Made by a program: the position numbers and the translations under genes. A stretch of DNA of 64,000 bases from Paucilactobacillus oligofermentans DSM 15707 = LMG 22743 (GTDB taxonomy: Bacteria > Bacillota > Bacilli > Lactobacillales > Lactobacillaceae). Within the stretch, counting starts at the first letter, position 1. Each line of letters starts with the position of its first letter. Shown here in pieces: positions 50,506 to 59,865 of the stretch. The stretch lies in assembly GCF_001434315.1 (NCBI RefSeq), contig NZ_AZFE01000003.1:1-64000 (forward strand), given 5' to 3'. The notes beneath the pieces are model-generated. The model saw only the letters and a list, made by a program, of their open reading frames with translations, was not told the origin of the DNA and made no database searches.

Positions 50506-51330
50506 ATGAGTCCAAAACAAACTGAAATTATTAAAGCGCTGAAGGTTAAACCAATAATTGATGCGCAAGAAGAAATAAGAAACAGTGTTGATTTTTTGAA
50601 ACAATATTTATTAGCAACTGGACTTAAAGGGTTCGTTCTTGGAATTTCGGGTGGACAAGATTCATCATTAGCGGGTAAATTAGCCCAACTGGCAATGATC
50701 GAATTACGTGAAGAAACCGGTAACCAAGACTATCAATTTATTGCGATGAGATTACCATATGGAAATCAGGCTGACGAATCGGATGCAATGGCGGCAATTG
50801 AGTATATTAATCCGGATAAGATTATGCGAGTTAATATTAAAGATGCAGTTGATGCTACTGTAATCGCAGTTGAAGATAATCAAATTAATATTTCAGACTT
50901 TAATCGTGGTAATATTAAAGCCCGTCAACGAATGATTGCTCAATATTCTGTTGCAGGTGAATTTAAAGCAGCAGTGATTGGTAGCGATCATGCGGCTGAA
51001 GCGGTGACCGGATTTTATACTAAATTCGGCGATGGCGGTGCAGATGTAACGCCATTGTGGCGTTTGGATAAACGCCAAGGACAGGCTTTATTGGTAGCTT
51101 TAGGAGCACCGGAACATTTGTATGCTAAAGTGCCCACCGCTGACTTAGAAGACGATCGCCCAGCTTTACCAGATGAAGTTGCTTTAGGGGTAACTTATGA
51201 TGAAATTGACGATTATCTTGAAGGTCATGAAGTACCAGATGCGTCAGCTAAAGTTATTGAAAATTGGTACATTAAAACTGAACACAAACGTCATTTGCCA
51301 ATTACGGTGAAGGATCAATGGTGGAAATAA
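50506..51330 (+). CDS. nadE: NAD+ synthase, ammonia-dependent
   Basis: A 274-residue amidotransferase-free NAD synthetase: PP-loop [16 protein letters not shown] (~44-59), [30 protein letters not shown] and [12 protein letters not shown]. It amidates deamido-NAD with ammonia and ATP. Second gene of pncB-nadE. Confidence 0.95.
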   Translation: MSPKQTEIIKALKVKPIIDAQEEIRNSVDFLKQYLLATGLKGFVLGISGGQDSSLAGKLAQLAMIELREETGNQDYQFIAMRLPYGNQADESDAMAAIEYINPDKIMRVNIKDAVDATVIAVEDNQINISDFNRGNIKARQRMIAQYSVAGEFKAAVIGSDHAAEAVTGFYTKFGDGGADVTPLWRLDKRQGQALLVALGAPEHLYAKVPTADLEDDRPALPDEVALGVTYDEIDDYLEGHEVPDASAKVIENWYIKTEHKRHLPITVKDQWWK

Positions 51331-51348
51331 TTAATTAAAAATATTTGG

Positions 51349-51380
51349 TACCTCGATTTCATTTTGGAATCGAGGTATTA
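51349..51380 (+). terminator. Terminator-like hairpin after nadE
   Basis: TACCTCGATT pairs with AATCGAGGTA across an eight- to nine-base loop; the tail is only TTATT, so termination is probably partial. Confidence 0.55.
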
Positions 51381-51414
51381 TTATAAAAACGATAAAAAGG
51401 GGTATTTGCATCTA

Positions 51415-53589
51415 ATGGAAGAGCAAACGGTTCAATTAGTTAAAAATAATTTGCAAGGAATTAGTGGCAAACAAGTAAACACCGTCTTGAAATTAATGGA
51501 CGAGGGTAATACAGTACCGTTTATTGCTAGATATCGTAAAGAAATGACGGGAAGTTTAGATGAAGTTCAAATTCAAGATATTGAAACTGAATATAAACGG
51601 GTAACCACCCTACAAGATCGGAAAACGGCAGTCGTTAAAAGTATTGCAGAACAAGGAAAATTAACTGACGTACTTGAAAAAAAGATTCAATCATCAGAAA
51701 AAATTCAAGATGTGGAAGATTTATATTTACCATATAAACAAAAGCGCCAAACCAAAGCAATGATCGCTAAAAAGCGCGGGTTAGAACCATTGGCTAATTG
51801 GATTTTATCTTTTCCAGCAGGTGATTTAACTCAACGTGCTCAGCAATATGTATCAGACGAACAAGAATTACCCGACGTACAAGCGGTTTTTGATGGTGCC
51901 CATGAAATTTTAGCGGAAGCTTTTAGTGAAGTTGCGATTATTCGTAATTGGGTACGTAATCATACAATTAATAGTGGAACGGTTGAAACGACCGTTAAAA
52001 CTAAGGGTAAAGAGCTTGACGAAATGGGTGTTTATCAACAATATTATGCATTTGAAGAACCGATAAAGCGGATGTCATCAACACGGACGATGGCAGTTAA
52101 TCGTGGGGAAAAAGAAAAAGTGTTAACAGTCAAAGTTAAAGTTGATACTGAACCAATTATGAACTTTTTTCGGTTTAGATTAATTGGTAAACACGATGAA
52201 AGTGCAGCAACAAGCTTTGTTGAAACGGCGTATCAAGATGCTTATAAGCGATTTGTTGGTCCGGCAATTGAACGTGAAGTGCGGAACAGTTTAACTGAAG
52301 ATGCGCAAGAACAATCGATTAAGGTATTCGGCCAAAACTTATACAATTTATTGATGCAAGCACCAATTAAAGGCAAAGTAGTTTTAGGCTTTGATCCAGC
52401 CTATCGGACCGGGTGCAAGTTAGCAGTGATTGATGAAAATGGTAAATTTTTAGAAAAAGCCGTAATTTATCCTCATAAGCCAGCTCCAACAGCTAAACAA
52501 CAAGCGGCACAACAAGAATTTGTTAATTTACTAGAGAAGTATCAAGTAGAAATGATCGCGATTGGAAATGGAACGGCAAGTCGTGAATCTGAATTGTTTG
52601 TTGCAGAAGCAATCACGAAAGTTAAACATCCAGTTTATTATGTCATTGTTAATGAAGCAGGAGCTTCAGTTTATTCAGCTAGTCAAGAGGCTCGTGATGA
52701 ATTTCCAGATTTACATGTTGAACAACGAAGTGCAATTAGTATTGGTCGACGTTTACAAGATCCATTGGCTGAACTAGTAAAAATTAATCCAGAATCAGTA
52801 GGAGTTGGGCAATATCAACATGATTTACCTGCTAAAGATTTAGACAGCGAATTGGACGTGGTAGTTGAACGGGCGGTCAATCGAGTGGGGGTTAATTTGA
52901 ATACTGCTAGTTATCAATTACTCACACATATTTCAGGCTTATCGAAAACAATTGCTGAAAATATTGTGAAGTATCGTGATGAAAATGGTCGTTATAATAG
53001 TCGAACTGAGTTGAAGAAAGTTCCTCGCCTTGGACCAAAAGCGTTTGAACAGTCAGTTGGATTTTTACGGATTATTGGTGGTAAAACCGCATTAGATAAT
53101 ACCGATATTCATCCTGAAAGCTATGCAACAGCTAAAAAAGTTTTGGTCGCTGCCGGAGTGAAAACAACTGAACTAGGCAATGAAACAGCAATTGAAAAAA
53201 TTAAGCAAGTTGATTTAAAACAGCTGCAATCAACTGAATCAGTTGGTGAAGCGACACTTAGTGATATTTTTAATAGTTTACAAAATCCGGGTCGTGATTT
53301 ACGTGATAGTATGCCAGCCCCATTGTTGCGTAAAGATGTATTAACCATGGATGACCTTAGTGAAGGGATGAAACTTGAAGGAACGGTCCGCAATGTAATT
53401 GATTTTGGTGCCTTTGTCGATATTGGTGTTAAACATGATGGCTTAGTGCATGTTTCAAAATTAACGAAAAAATTTGTTTCTGACCCTAAACAAGTGGTCT
53501 CAGTTGGAGATATTGTAGAAGTTTGGATTGATTCAGTTGATTTAGCTCGACAAAGAATTCAACTAACCATGATTGATCCCAAAGGGTAG
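51415..53589 (+). CDS. tex: Tex-family RNA-binding transcription accessory protein
   Basis: A 724-residue cytoplasmic protein with the whole Tex layout: N-terminal HTH-like region (VNTVLKLMDEGNTVPFIARYRKEMTGSLDE), YqgF/RNase-H-like domain (~315-450, VVLGFDPAYRTGCKLAVID; AIGNGTASRESE; VNEAGASVYSAS), helix-hairpin-helix pair (GVNLNTASYQLLTHISGL; LGPKAFEQSVGFLRI), and C-terminal S1 domain (GMKLEGTVRNVIDFGAFVDIG). ATG 51415 is chosen, 12 bases after AAAAAGGGG; TTG 51406 is a possible alternative. Starts further upstream fall inside the nadE hairpin. Confidence 0.93.
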   Translation: MEEQTVQLVKNNLQGISGKQVNTVLKLMDEGNTVPFIARYRKEMTGSLDEVQIQDIETEYKRVTTLQDRKTAVVKSIAEQGKLTDVLEKKIQSSEKIQDVEDLYLPYKQKRQTKAMIAKKRGLEPLANWILSFPAGDLTQRAQQYVSDEQELPDVQAVFDGAHEILAEAFSEVAIIRNWVRNHTINSGTVETTVKTKGKELDEMGVYQQYYAFEEPIKRMSSTRTMAVNRGEKEKVLTVKVKVDTEPIMNFFRFRLIGKHDESAATSFVETAYQDAYKRFVGPAIEREVRNSLTEDAQEQSIKVFGQNLYNLLMQAPIKGKVVLGFDPAYRTGCKLAVIDENGKFLEKAVIYPHKPAPTAKQQAAQQEFVNLLEKYQVEMIAIGNGTASRESELFVAEAITKVKHPVYYVIVNEAGASVYSASQEARDEFPDLHVEQRSAISIGRRLQDPLAELVKINPESVGVGQYQHDLPAKDLDSELDVVVERAVNRVGVNLNTASYQLLTHISGLSKTIAENIVKYRDENGRYNSRTELKKVPRLGPKAFEQSVGFLRIIGGKTALDNTDIHPESYATAKKVLVAAGVKTTELGNETAIEKIKQVDLKQLQSTESVGEATLSDIFNSLQNPGRDLRDSMPAPLLRKDVLTMDDLSEGMKLEGTVRNVIDFGAFVDIGVKHDGLVHVSKLTKKFVSDPKQVVSVGDIVEVWIDSVDLARQRIQLTMIDPKG

Positions 53590-53592
53590 ATA

Positions 53593-54033
53593 ATGACTGA
53601 TCAAGAATTACAAAGCTTAACTGAAAAGCTCTCGATTGAAAAATTTAACCGACCTTTTATTCATGATGTTTATTTTAATACTCGGTTACAAACAACTGGT
53701 GGACGTTATCATTTGAATGATCATCATATTGATATCAATCCTAAAATGTTAGATGATTTTGATTTGGACAATTTAAGCGGCGTAATTTTACATGAATTGT
53801 GTCATTATCATTTGCATTTAACTGGGCAGGACTACCATCATCGTAGTCAATCTTTTAAAGGATTATTAAAAAAAGTCGGCGGAAACCGATACGCACCACG
53901 AATTGAAGCCAATCAGGCCAAAATTGTTCGCTATCAATGTCAGGCATGCAAAAATGTGATGGTTAGAAAACGAAAATTGAATGTGAAACGCTATGTTTGT
54001 GCTTATTGCGGTGGTAAATTGAAATTAATTTAA
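53593..54033 (+). CDS. SprT-like zinc metalloprotein
   Basis: A 146-residue SprT family protein: HELCHYHLHLTGQDYHH (HExxH-type metal site, ~64) and a C-terminal zinc ribbon with CQAC and CAYCGG. Four bases after tex and translationally coupled. It may act as a protease or have a DNA-protein repair role as in eukaryotic Spartan; bacterial function is poorly known. Confidence 0.88.
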   Translation: MTDQELQSLTEKLSIEKFNRPFIHDVYFNTRLQTTGGRYHLNDHHIDINPKMLDDFDLDNLSGVILHELCHYHLHLTGQDYHHRSQSFKGLLKKVGGNRYAPRIEANQAKIVRYQCQACKNVMVRKRKLNVKRYVCAYCGGKLKLI

Positions 54034-54087
54034 TTGATTTGAGTATTGTCATTAGTAAGTATTTTTGCTATGATAGTACTCGTTGAT

Positions 54088-54173
54088 GCGGCGGTGGCGG
54101 AACTGGCAGACGCGCAAGATTAAGGATCTTGTGGACAATTATGTCCGTGGAGGTTCAAGTCCTCTTCGCCGCA
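54088..54173 (+). tRNA. tRNA-Leu (anticodon AAG)
   Basis: An 86-nt type II tRNA: acceptor GCGGCGG / TCGCCGC with discriminator A, anticodon loop TTAAGGA giving AAG, long variable arm, T arm GGAGGTTCAAGTCCTCT. Confidence 0.95.
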
Positions 54174-54200
54174 TATTATAGGTACCAAAAGCTATCAAAC

Positions 54201-54247
54201 GTTGTTACAAAAGACTTTATATCAGTCTTTTGTAACAACTTTTTTTA
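54201..54247 (+). terminator. Terminator after tRNA-Leu
   Basis: Perfect 16-bp stem (GTTGTTACAAAAGACT with its complement), seven-base loop, T8. The 210 bases from here to fabH are AT-rich, with a possible -10 TAAAAT near 54441 but no clear FabT-type operator. Confidence 0.9.
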
Positions 54248-54478
54248 TTTATTACCATAGTTTTTTTAAAAAGGTTAGTCAAAAGGCTAGTTTTAAATTC
54301 ACTAATTCTCATTTAAATGAAAGTATCCTTAATTAATATGTATGCCTATTTATATCAAAATATTAAATTAATTAAGTGATTTTTTATATGGTTTATCTAA
54401 AGATTAAGTAGATAGGTAGCATTTTTAATTCGGCTAGGATAAAATATAGGGGTTCACAAATTGAAAGTAGGGATGATT

Positions 54479-55450
54479 ATGGGCGCTTTTGCTAAAATTA
54501 CAGCAACTGCTGGTTATGTACCAGAAAGAGTTGTAACTAATGAAGAATTAGCTGATTTGATGGAAACGTCAGATGAGTGGATTGTATCTCACACTGGAAT
54601 TCAGACCCGTCATTATGCGATGAATCAAGAAAACACATCTGATTTATCGACTCAAGTGGGACAAAAGCTAATCAAAGAATCAGGCGTTTCAGTTGAAGAA
54701 ATTGATTTAATTATTATTTCGACAATTACACCGGATTCTTTAACCCCATCCACTGCTGCAATTGTGCAAGGAAAATTACATGCGAAAAATGCAATGGCAT
54801 TTGATTTAAGTGCTGCTTGTGCAGGTTTCGTTTATGCAATGAGTGTGGCAGATAAAATGATGCGAAGTGGCTTGTATCGACATGCTATCGTGATTAGTGC
54901 CGAAGTTAACTCAAAAATGATGGATTTCACCGATCGAACATCAACCGTATTTTTTGGTGATGGGGCTGGTGGGGCATTGTTAACAAGAACTAATAATGAA
55001 ACTGAAGAGTTTTTAATTGATGAAATTATTGAAACTGATGGTACGGGTGCAACCACGATTCATAGCGGTCGGGTTAAACCATTATCAGAAATTAGTAAGA
55101 CTAATTTTCCAACGACTGATGCATTTTATCAAGATGGTCGGTCAGTTTTTCAATTTGCAACCGGAACCGTATCAGTTCAAATGAAAACACTATTAGAAAG
55201 AAATCAACTAAATGAAACTAATCTCGCTGCTATTATCTGCCATCAAGCTAATTTGAGAATTATTGAAAAAATTAGTCAAACGCTGATGATTTCGATGGAT
55301 AAGTTTCCGCATACAGTTGAAAAGTTTGGTAATACTTCATCTGCCGGGATTCCACTCACTTTAGCTACCATGGGTCATAGTGATCAGCCAATTTTATTAA
55401 CTGGCTTTGGCGCGGGACTCGCATACGGTAGTATACTCATTAGGATGTAA
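54479..55450 (+). CDS. fabH: 3-oxoacyl-ACP synthase III (KAS III)
   Basis: A 323-residue condensing enzyme that starts fatty-acid synthesis from acetyl-CoA and malonyl-ACP. Catalytic Cys114 in DLSAACAGFVYAM, His in ICHQANLRI and Asn in FGNTSSAGIP are all present. ATG 54479 lies six bases after AGGG; the TTG at 54461 and ATG at 54473 are less well placed. First gene of an operon with the four acetyl-CoA carboxylase subunits; the usual acpP, fabD, fabG, fabF and fabZ are absent here. Confidence 0.93.
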   Translation: MGAFAKITATAGYVPERVVTNEELADLMETSDEWIVSHTGIQTRHYAMNQENTSDLSTQVGQKLIKESGVSVEEIDLIIISTITPDSLTPSTAAIVQGKLHAKNAMAFDLSAACAGFVYAMSVADKMMRSGLYRHAIVISAEVNSKMMDFTDRTSTVFFGDGAGGALLTRTNNETEEFLIDEIIETDGTGATTIHSGRVKPLSEISKTNFPTTDAFYQDGRSVFQFATGTVSVQMKTLLERNQLNETNLAAIICHQANLRIIEKISQTLMISMDKFPHTVEKFGNTSSAGIPLTLATMGHSDQPILLTGFGAGLAYGSILIRM

Positions 55451-55455
55451 TAGCA

Positions 55456-55827
55456 ATGAATACAAAACAAATAAATGCATTAATTACACAATTAAAAAAA
55501 ATTGATTTCAGTCATGCACGTATTAAAATTGATGACTTTGAATTAGAGATTGATCGTGATGGCCATCAGCAAAGCACTGAGTTAGGGGTTGAGTTTATTT
55601 CAAGCCCGATGATTGGTATTTTTCACCAAAATCAACAACCGGTAATGGTTGGAGAGTCGGTGGAATCAGCGACAGTGCTGGGACAAATTGAAAGTATGAA
55701 ACTATACAACGAGTTGTTAGCGGGTTTTAACGGTCAAGTGAAAAAAGTCTTAGTTAATGACGGGGATGCCGTTGAATTTGGACAAAATTTATTTGAGATT
55801 GAATTAAATGAGGATATAGCGGAATAA
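55456..55827 (+). CDS. accB: Biotin carboxyl carrier protein of acetyl-CoA carboxylase
   Basis: A 123-residue BCCP. The biotin-accepting Lys82 lies in IESMKLYNEL (the usual AMKM is changed to SMKL), followed by GFNGQVKKVLVNDGDAVEFGQNLFEIE. The N-terminal region and Pro/Ala linker are short. No strong SD; it lies six bases after fabH and is probably coupled to it. Confidence 0.9.
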   Translation: MNTKQINALITQLKKIDFSHARIKIDDFELEIDRDGHQQSTELGVEFISSPMIGIFHQNQQPVMVGESVESATVLGQIESMKLYNELLAGFNGQVKKVLVNDGDAVEFGQNLFEIELNEDIAE

Positions 55828-57164
55828 TGTTTAAAAAGGTACTAATTGCAAATCGTGGAGAAATTGCTTGTCGATTAATTCGCGCATGTCATCAATTAAA
55901 TATTAAAACTGTTGCAGTTTATTCAACAGCAGATAAGAATGCTTCGTTTGTCCAAATGGCAAATGAAGCTTATTGTATTGGACCAGCAACTGCAACCGAT
56001 TCTTATTTAAATCGAGAAGCCGTTTTAATGGCGGGGATTATCGCTAATGTTGACGCAATTCATCCGGGCTATGGTTTTTTATCTGAAGATGGCATGTTTG
56101 TTCAAATGTGTGAACAATGTGGCATTCAGTGGTTAGGACCACGTTCTGAAATCATCGCTTTAATGGGTGATAAAGCGGCGGCTCGCCGATTTGCAGCTAG
56201 TCGTGGGGTAGCAATTATTCCAGGGACACAGGTATTAGATCATCCTAGTCGAATTAAACAAGAAGCTGATAAACTCGGTTTCCCTTTATTAATTAAAGCC
56301 AGTCGTGGTGGCGGTGGTAAAGGAATTAAAAAAGTTTCGCAAGTATCAGAACTAGACAATATGTTAAGCCTAGCTAAACGTGAATCACAATCGGCATTTG
56401 CTAATGGAGAGATCTATTTAGAAAAAGTCTTAGTTAATGCCCGTCATATTGAAATCCAAGTAATTGGAGATCAACAAGGTGATATTCAAATTTTAGGTGA
56501 TCGTGACTGTACCCTCCAAATCGGTCGTCAAAAAGTAATTGAAGAAAGTTCGGCGACTTTTATTACTGGCGCCCAGAGACGAGAGTTAGGTCAGGCGGTC
56601 CATCAATTATTGGACGGGGTTGGTTATCAGGGTTTAGGAACGGTTGAATTTTTATTTTGTGAAGACCGTTTTTATTTTCTAGAAATGAATACTCGACTAC
56701 AAGTTGAACATGGGGTTACCGAAACAACCTCAGGATTAGATGTAGTATTACTTCAGTTGCAACTAGCATCTGGGCAAGGAAAAATTGCCTGTGATATATC
56801 ACCAACACATAGTGGAATCGCTATTGAAAGCCGAATTACAATGAAGTTGAACTCACAAGAAGCATATTTAAACGAATTTAGTTTTCCGGAGAATGTGCGG
56901 GTTGACACCGGATATCAAGTCGGCGATAAAATTACGCCATATTATGATGCCTTATTAGCAAAGGTCATTGTGCATGGTGATAATCGCCTCGACGCTATTG
57001 AAAAAATGAAACAGGCATTAGCTGATATTAAAATTGATGGTGTTGAGACTAATCTGGCAATGCTAAAACAAATTATGAATAATCGAGCTTATCAACAAAA
57101 TCAATTTACGATTGAAACGTTAGATACGGGGATGGTGGAACAACATGAGTCACTCACCAGCTAA
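55827..57164 (+). CDS. accC: Biotin carboxylase subunit of acetyl-CoA carboxylase
   Basis: A 445-residue ATP-grasp enzyme: KVLIANRGEIACRLIRAC, HPGYGFLSED, the Gly-rich loop SRGGGGKGIKKV, HIEIQVIGD, GDRDCTLQIGRQKVIEESS, and EMNTRLQVEHGVTE. Carboxylates BCCP-biotin. Its ATG overlaps the accB stop by one base. Confidence 0.95.
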   Translation: MFKKVLIANRGEIACRLIRACHQLNIKTVAVYSTADKNASFVQMANEAYCIGPATATDSYLNREAVLMAGIIANVDAIHPGYGFLSEDGMFVQMCEQCGIQWLGPRSEIIALMGDKAAARRFAASRGVAIIPGTQVLDHPSRIKQEADKLGFPLLIKASRGGGGKGIKKVSQVSELDNMLSLAKRESQSAFANGEIYLEKVLVNARHIEIQVIGDQQGDIQILGDRDCTLQIGRQKVIEESSATFITGAQRRELGQAVHQLLDGVGYQGLGTVEFLFCEDRFYFLEMNTRLQVEHGVTETTSGLDVVLLQLQLASGQGKIACDISPTHSGIAIESRITMKLNSQEAYLNEFSFPENVRVDTGYQVGDKITPYYDALLAKVIVHGDNRLDAIEKMKQALADIKIDGVETNLAMLKQIMNNRAYQQNQFTIETLDTGMVEQHESLTS

Positions 57165-57942
57165 AGGGACTTGGAATAAATGTCCATTTTGTCACGTTCA
57201 TGTGAATCAATTAGAGTGGGGTTTTTATAAACAATGTCCCCACTGTCATCATTATTTAAGGCTAACGGCGCAACAACGAATTAATCAAGTAGTTGATAAA
57301 AATTCATTTAAGCAGCTTGAACTTAATATGACAACATTGAATCAGCTTAAGGTTCCTGAATACGATGATAAACTTGCGAAAGCAAAAGACAAAAGTGGTT
57401 TAACCGAAGCGATGGTAATTGGGACTGCCCAAATAAAGTCACAGCGGGTCATGCTTGGGGTGATGGATACTAATTTTATGATGGGTACTTTGAATACGAC
57501 AGTTGGCGAAATCATTAAGCAACTGTATTTTGAAGCGGCTAAGCATAAACTACCAGTGGTACTATTTATTGCTTCTGGTGGTGCTCGAATGCAAGAAGGA
57601 ATTTATTCATTACTACAAATGAATACAATTTTAAATGCAAAACGAAATTTTGATCAAAGTAAGCAAGTTTCAATTAATGTGTTAACTGATCCAACGATGG
57701 GTGGCGTTTCAGCTAGTTTTGCGTTTGAAGGCGATTTTGTAATTGCTGAAAAATATACTCAGATTGGTTTTGCGGGTCGTCGAGTGATTGAAACTATATC
57801 CACGGAGAAGTTACCAATTGAATTTCAAGATGCTGATCATCTTAAGCAACATGGATTGCTAGACGATGTTATTGAACGTTCAGAAATGGCAGATTACATT
57901 GGTCGAATTTTGAAGCTACATCAAGAGGAATCATCATGCTAG
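57145..57942 (+). CDS. accD: Acetyl-CoA carboxylase carboxyltransferase beta subunit
   Basis: A 265-residue subunit with the N-terminal zinc ribbon (Cys13, Cys16, Cys31, Cys34) and crotonase-like core (FIASGGARMQEGIYSLLQM, DPTMGGVSASFAFEGD, IGFAGRRVIE). Overlaps accC by 20 bases and accA by 7. Confidence 0.94.
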   Translation: MSHSPAKGTWNKCPFCHVHVNQLEWGFYKQCPHCHHYLRLTAQQRINQVVDKNSFKQLELNMTTLNQLKVPEYDDKLAKAKDKSGLTEAMVIGTAQIKSQRVMLGVMDTNFMMGTLNTTVGEIIKQLYFEAAKHKLPVVLFIASGGARMQEGIYSLLQMNTILNAKRNFDQSKQVSINVLTDPTMGGVSASFAFEGDFVIAEKYTQIGFAGRRVIETISTEKLPIEFQDADHLKQHGLLDDVIERSEMADYIGRILKLHQEESSC

Positions 57943-58700
57943 AAAAACAACTACAACTTATTAGAAGCAATAATCGAATTGCTAGTACTGAAATTATTAG
58001 TCAAATTATAACTGACTTCACGGAAATTCATGGAGATCGTGTTCTAGGTGATGATCCGGCAATTACTACTGGAATTGGTTTTTTGTCTGATATCCCTGTA
58101 ACCATATTGGCAGTTAATCGTGGAAAAACGATGATCGAACATCAACGCTTTAATGGCGGTCAAGTCCGGGTTAGTGGTTATCGAAAAGCTTTACGAGTAG
58201 TTGAAGCCGCTGAAAAATTTAACCGACCGGTAATTTCATTAATTGATATGCCTGGAGCAGATGCTAGTGTTGATTCTGAAAATCACGGGCAAAGTCAAGC
58301 AATTGCTGATTTAATTGATAAAATGGGGGCATTAACAGTTCCTAACTTAGCCCTATTTGTCGGCGAAGGTCACAGTGGCGGAGCGTTGGCACTGTCAAAT
58401 GCTAATCGTATTTTGATGTTAGAAGCTGCATTGTTTTCAGTTGCTTCCCCAGAAGCGGTGGCAGCAATTATTACAACCAATGATGATGTGAGTGAGTATT
58501 TACCAATGACCTCAAGTCAGCTGGAAAAGATTGGAATTAATGATGAAACAATTTTAGAAAATGATCGATTAATTGTTAATATCAAACAAGCGTTACTAAA
58601 ACATATTCAAGAGTTAAAACTGATCCCAAGAGATTCGTTACCAATGGATCGAAGTGATAAATTTAATCGAATATTAGCAACCTGGAATACAGGTGAATAG
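57936..58700 (+). CDS. accA: Acetyl-CoA carboxylase carboxyltransferase alpha subunit
   Basis: A 254-residue subunit: EIHGDRVLGDDPAITTGIG, RFNGGQVRVSGYRKALRVVE, ISLIDMPGADASVDSENHGQ and VGEGHSGGALALSNANRI. It pairs with AccD to transfer CO2 to acetyl-CoA. Last gene of the fabH-accBCDA operon; a promoter for the next gene follows within 60 bases. Confidence 0.94.
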   Translation: MLEKQLQLIRSNNRIASTEIISQIITDFTEIHGDRVLGDDPAITTGIGFLSDIPVTILAVNRGKTMIEHQRFNGGQVRVSGYRKALRVVEAAEKFNRPVISLIDMPGADASVDSENHGQSQAIADLIDKMGALTVPNLALFVGEGHSGGALALSNANRILMLEAALFSVASPEAVAAIITTNDDVSEYLPMTSSQLEKIGINDETILENDRLIVNIKQALLKHIQELKLIPRDSLPMDRSDKFNRILATWNTGE

Positions 58701-58751
58701 ACATTGCAATTGAGCAGTGTTTTTTATTTTTCATAAATACCAGGTAATTCG

Positions 58752-58761
58752 TGTGCTATAA
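58752..58761 (+). promoter_or_regulatory. Extended -10 promoter of the AEC transporter gene
   Basis: TGCTATAAT, an extended -10 about 30 bases before the GTG start; the -35 is weak. Confidence 0.5.
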
Positions 58762-58792
58762 TTTTTACATTATATAGTTTGGAGGCCTATTT

Positions 58793-59740
58793 GTGTCAGT
58801 CTTTTTTTCAAGTGTTTCGGGAGTTTTAATTATTCTAATTATGGTAGCAATTGGATACATATTGGCCGAAAAAAAGTGGTTTGATGAAAATTCAACTTTG
58901 CTGTTATCTAAACTAGTAACGCAAATTGCTTTGCCAGCATACATGGTTACGACGATTATGCGTGATTTTTCGGCGCACGAGTTAAAAACATTATTGCCAG
59001 ACTTAAGATATCCAGTGATATCAATGCTGATTTTGTTTGCTTTATCATTTGCAGTTTCAAATGCGCTACGGATAAAAAAAGCCCATCGCGGTCTTTTTTC
59101 ATCAATGTTTTTCAATTCAAATACCGTTTTTGTGGGGTTACCCATTAACTTAGCTTTATTTGGGGATAAATCATTGCCATATGTCCTAGTTTATTACATG
59201 GCAAATACCACGTTCTTTTGGACGCTAGGAGTATATTTAATCCAAAAAGATGGTATGGGAAAAGTTAAAATCAATGTTTGGTCAACAATAAAAAAAATAT
59301 TTTCACCACCATTAATGGGATTTGTCGTCGGCGTTATTTTTGTGATGCTGAACGTTAAATTACCAGCCTTTATTATTAGTGATTTAGATTATATTGGTGG
59401 ACTTACGATACCACTGTCGATGTTATTTATCGGAATTTCTGTTTCAAACGCTGGAATTTCTCGAATGCGACTTGATCGTGATTCATTAGGAATTATTTTA
59501 GGACGATTTATCTTTTCACCGATCTTAATGATGCTGTTAGTAATCCCAAGTCAGATGTCAGATTTAATGAAGCAAGTATTCATTTTACAATCCGCAATGC
59601 CTGTCATGACCAATGCACCAGTTGTTTCGAAGTTATATGATGCTGATGCAGATTACGCCGCAATAATGGTAACAGAGACGACGTTGTTAAGTATTATTGT
59701 GGTACCAATTTTGATGGTAATCATTAAAACAATGATTTAA
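58793..59740 (+). CDS. AEC-family (auxin efflux carrier-like) transporter
   Basis: A 315-residue protein with about ten membrane helices in two repeats; VGLPINLALFGDKSLPYVLVYYMAN and SAMPVMTNAPVVSKLYD are typical of the bacterial AEC family, which includes malate permeases MleP. GTG 58793 is seven bases after GGAGG. It probably moves an organic acid. Confidence 0.87.
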   Translation: MSVFFSSVSGVLIILIMVAIGYILAEKKWFDENSTLLLSKLVTQIALPAYMVTTIMRDFSAHELKTLLPDLRYPVISMLILFALSFAVSNALRIKKAHRGLFSSMFFNSNTVFVGLPINLALFGDKSLPYVLVYYMANTTFFWTLGVYLIQKDGMGKVKINVWSTIKKIFSPPLMGFVVGVIFVMLNVKLPAFIISDLDYIGGLTIPLSMLFIGISVSNAGISRMRLDRDSLGIILGRFIFSPILMMLLVIPSQMSDLMKQVFILQSAMPVMTNAPVVSKLYDADADYAAIMVTETTLLSIIVVPILMVIIKTMI

Positions 59741-59797
59741 AAGGAGTATGATAGGGTTATTGACCATATTTGGTTTAGATTGTATGACAAATATATA

Positions 59798-59841
59798 TGG
59801 CTGATGCAGATGTTTAATCTGGTATCAGCCATTATTTTATT
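59798..59841 (+). terminator. Terminator between the AEC and EamA transporter genes
   Basis: TGGCTGAT.CAGAT pairs with ATCTG.TATCAGCCA around GTTTA; the tail is TTATTTTATT. An 18-codon frame from ATG 59749 precedes it; probably chance. Confidence 0.7.
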
Positions 59842-59865
59842 GCATAAGAGAATAGGGAGATTATT

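Noticed and set aside
51364-51414. Upstream start for tex
   Set aside because: The ATG lies in the hairpin after nadE and before the ribosome site; Tex homology starts at MEEQTVQLVKNN.
59749-59805. 18-codon frame MIGLLTIFGLD... as a leader peptide
   Set aside because: Its ATG is only one base from the AAGGAG sequence and it runs into the terminator; no regulatory codons are evident.
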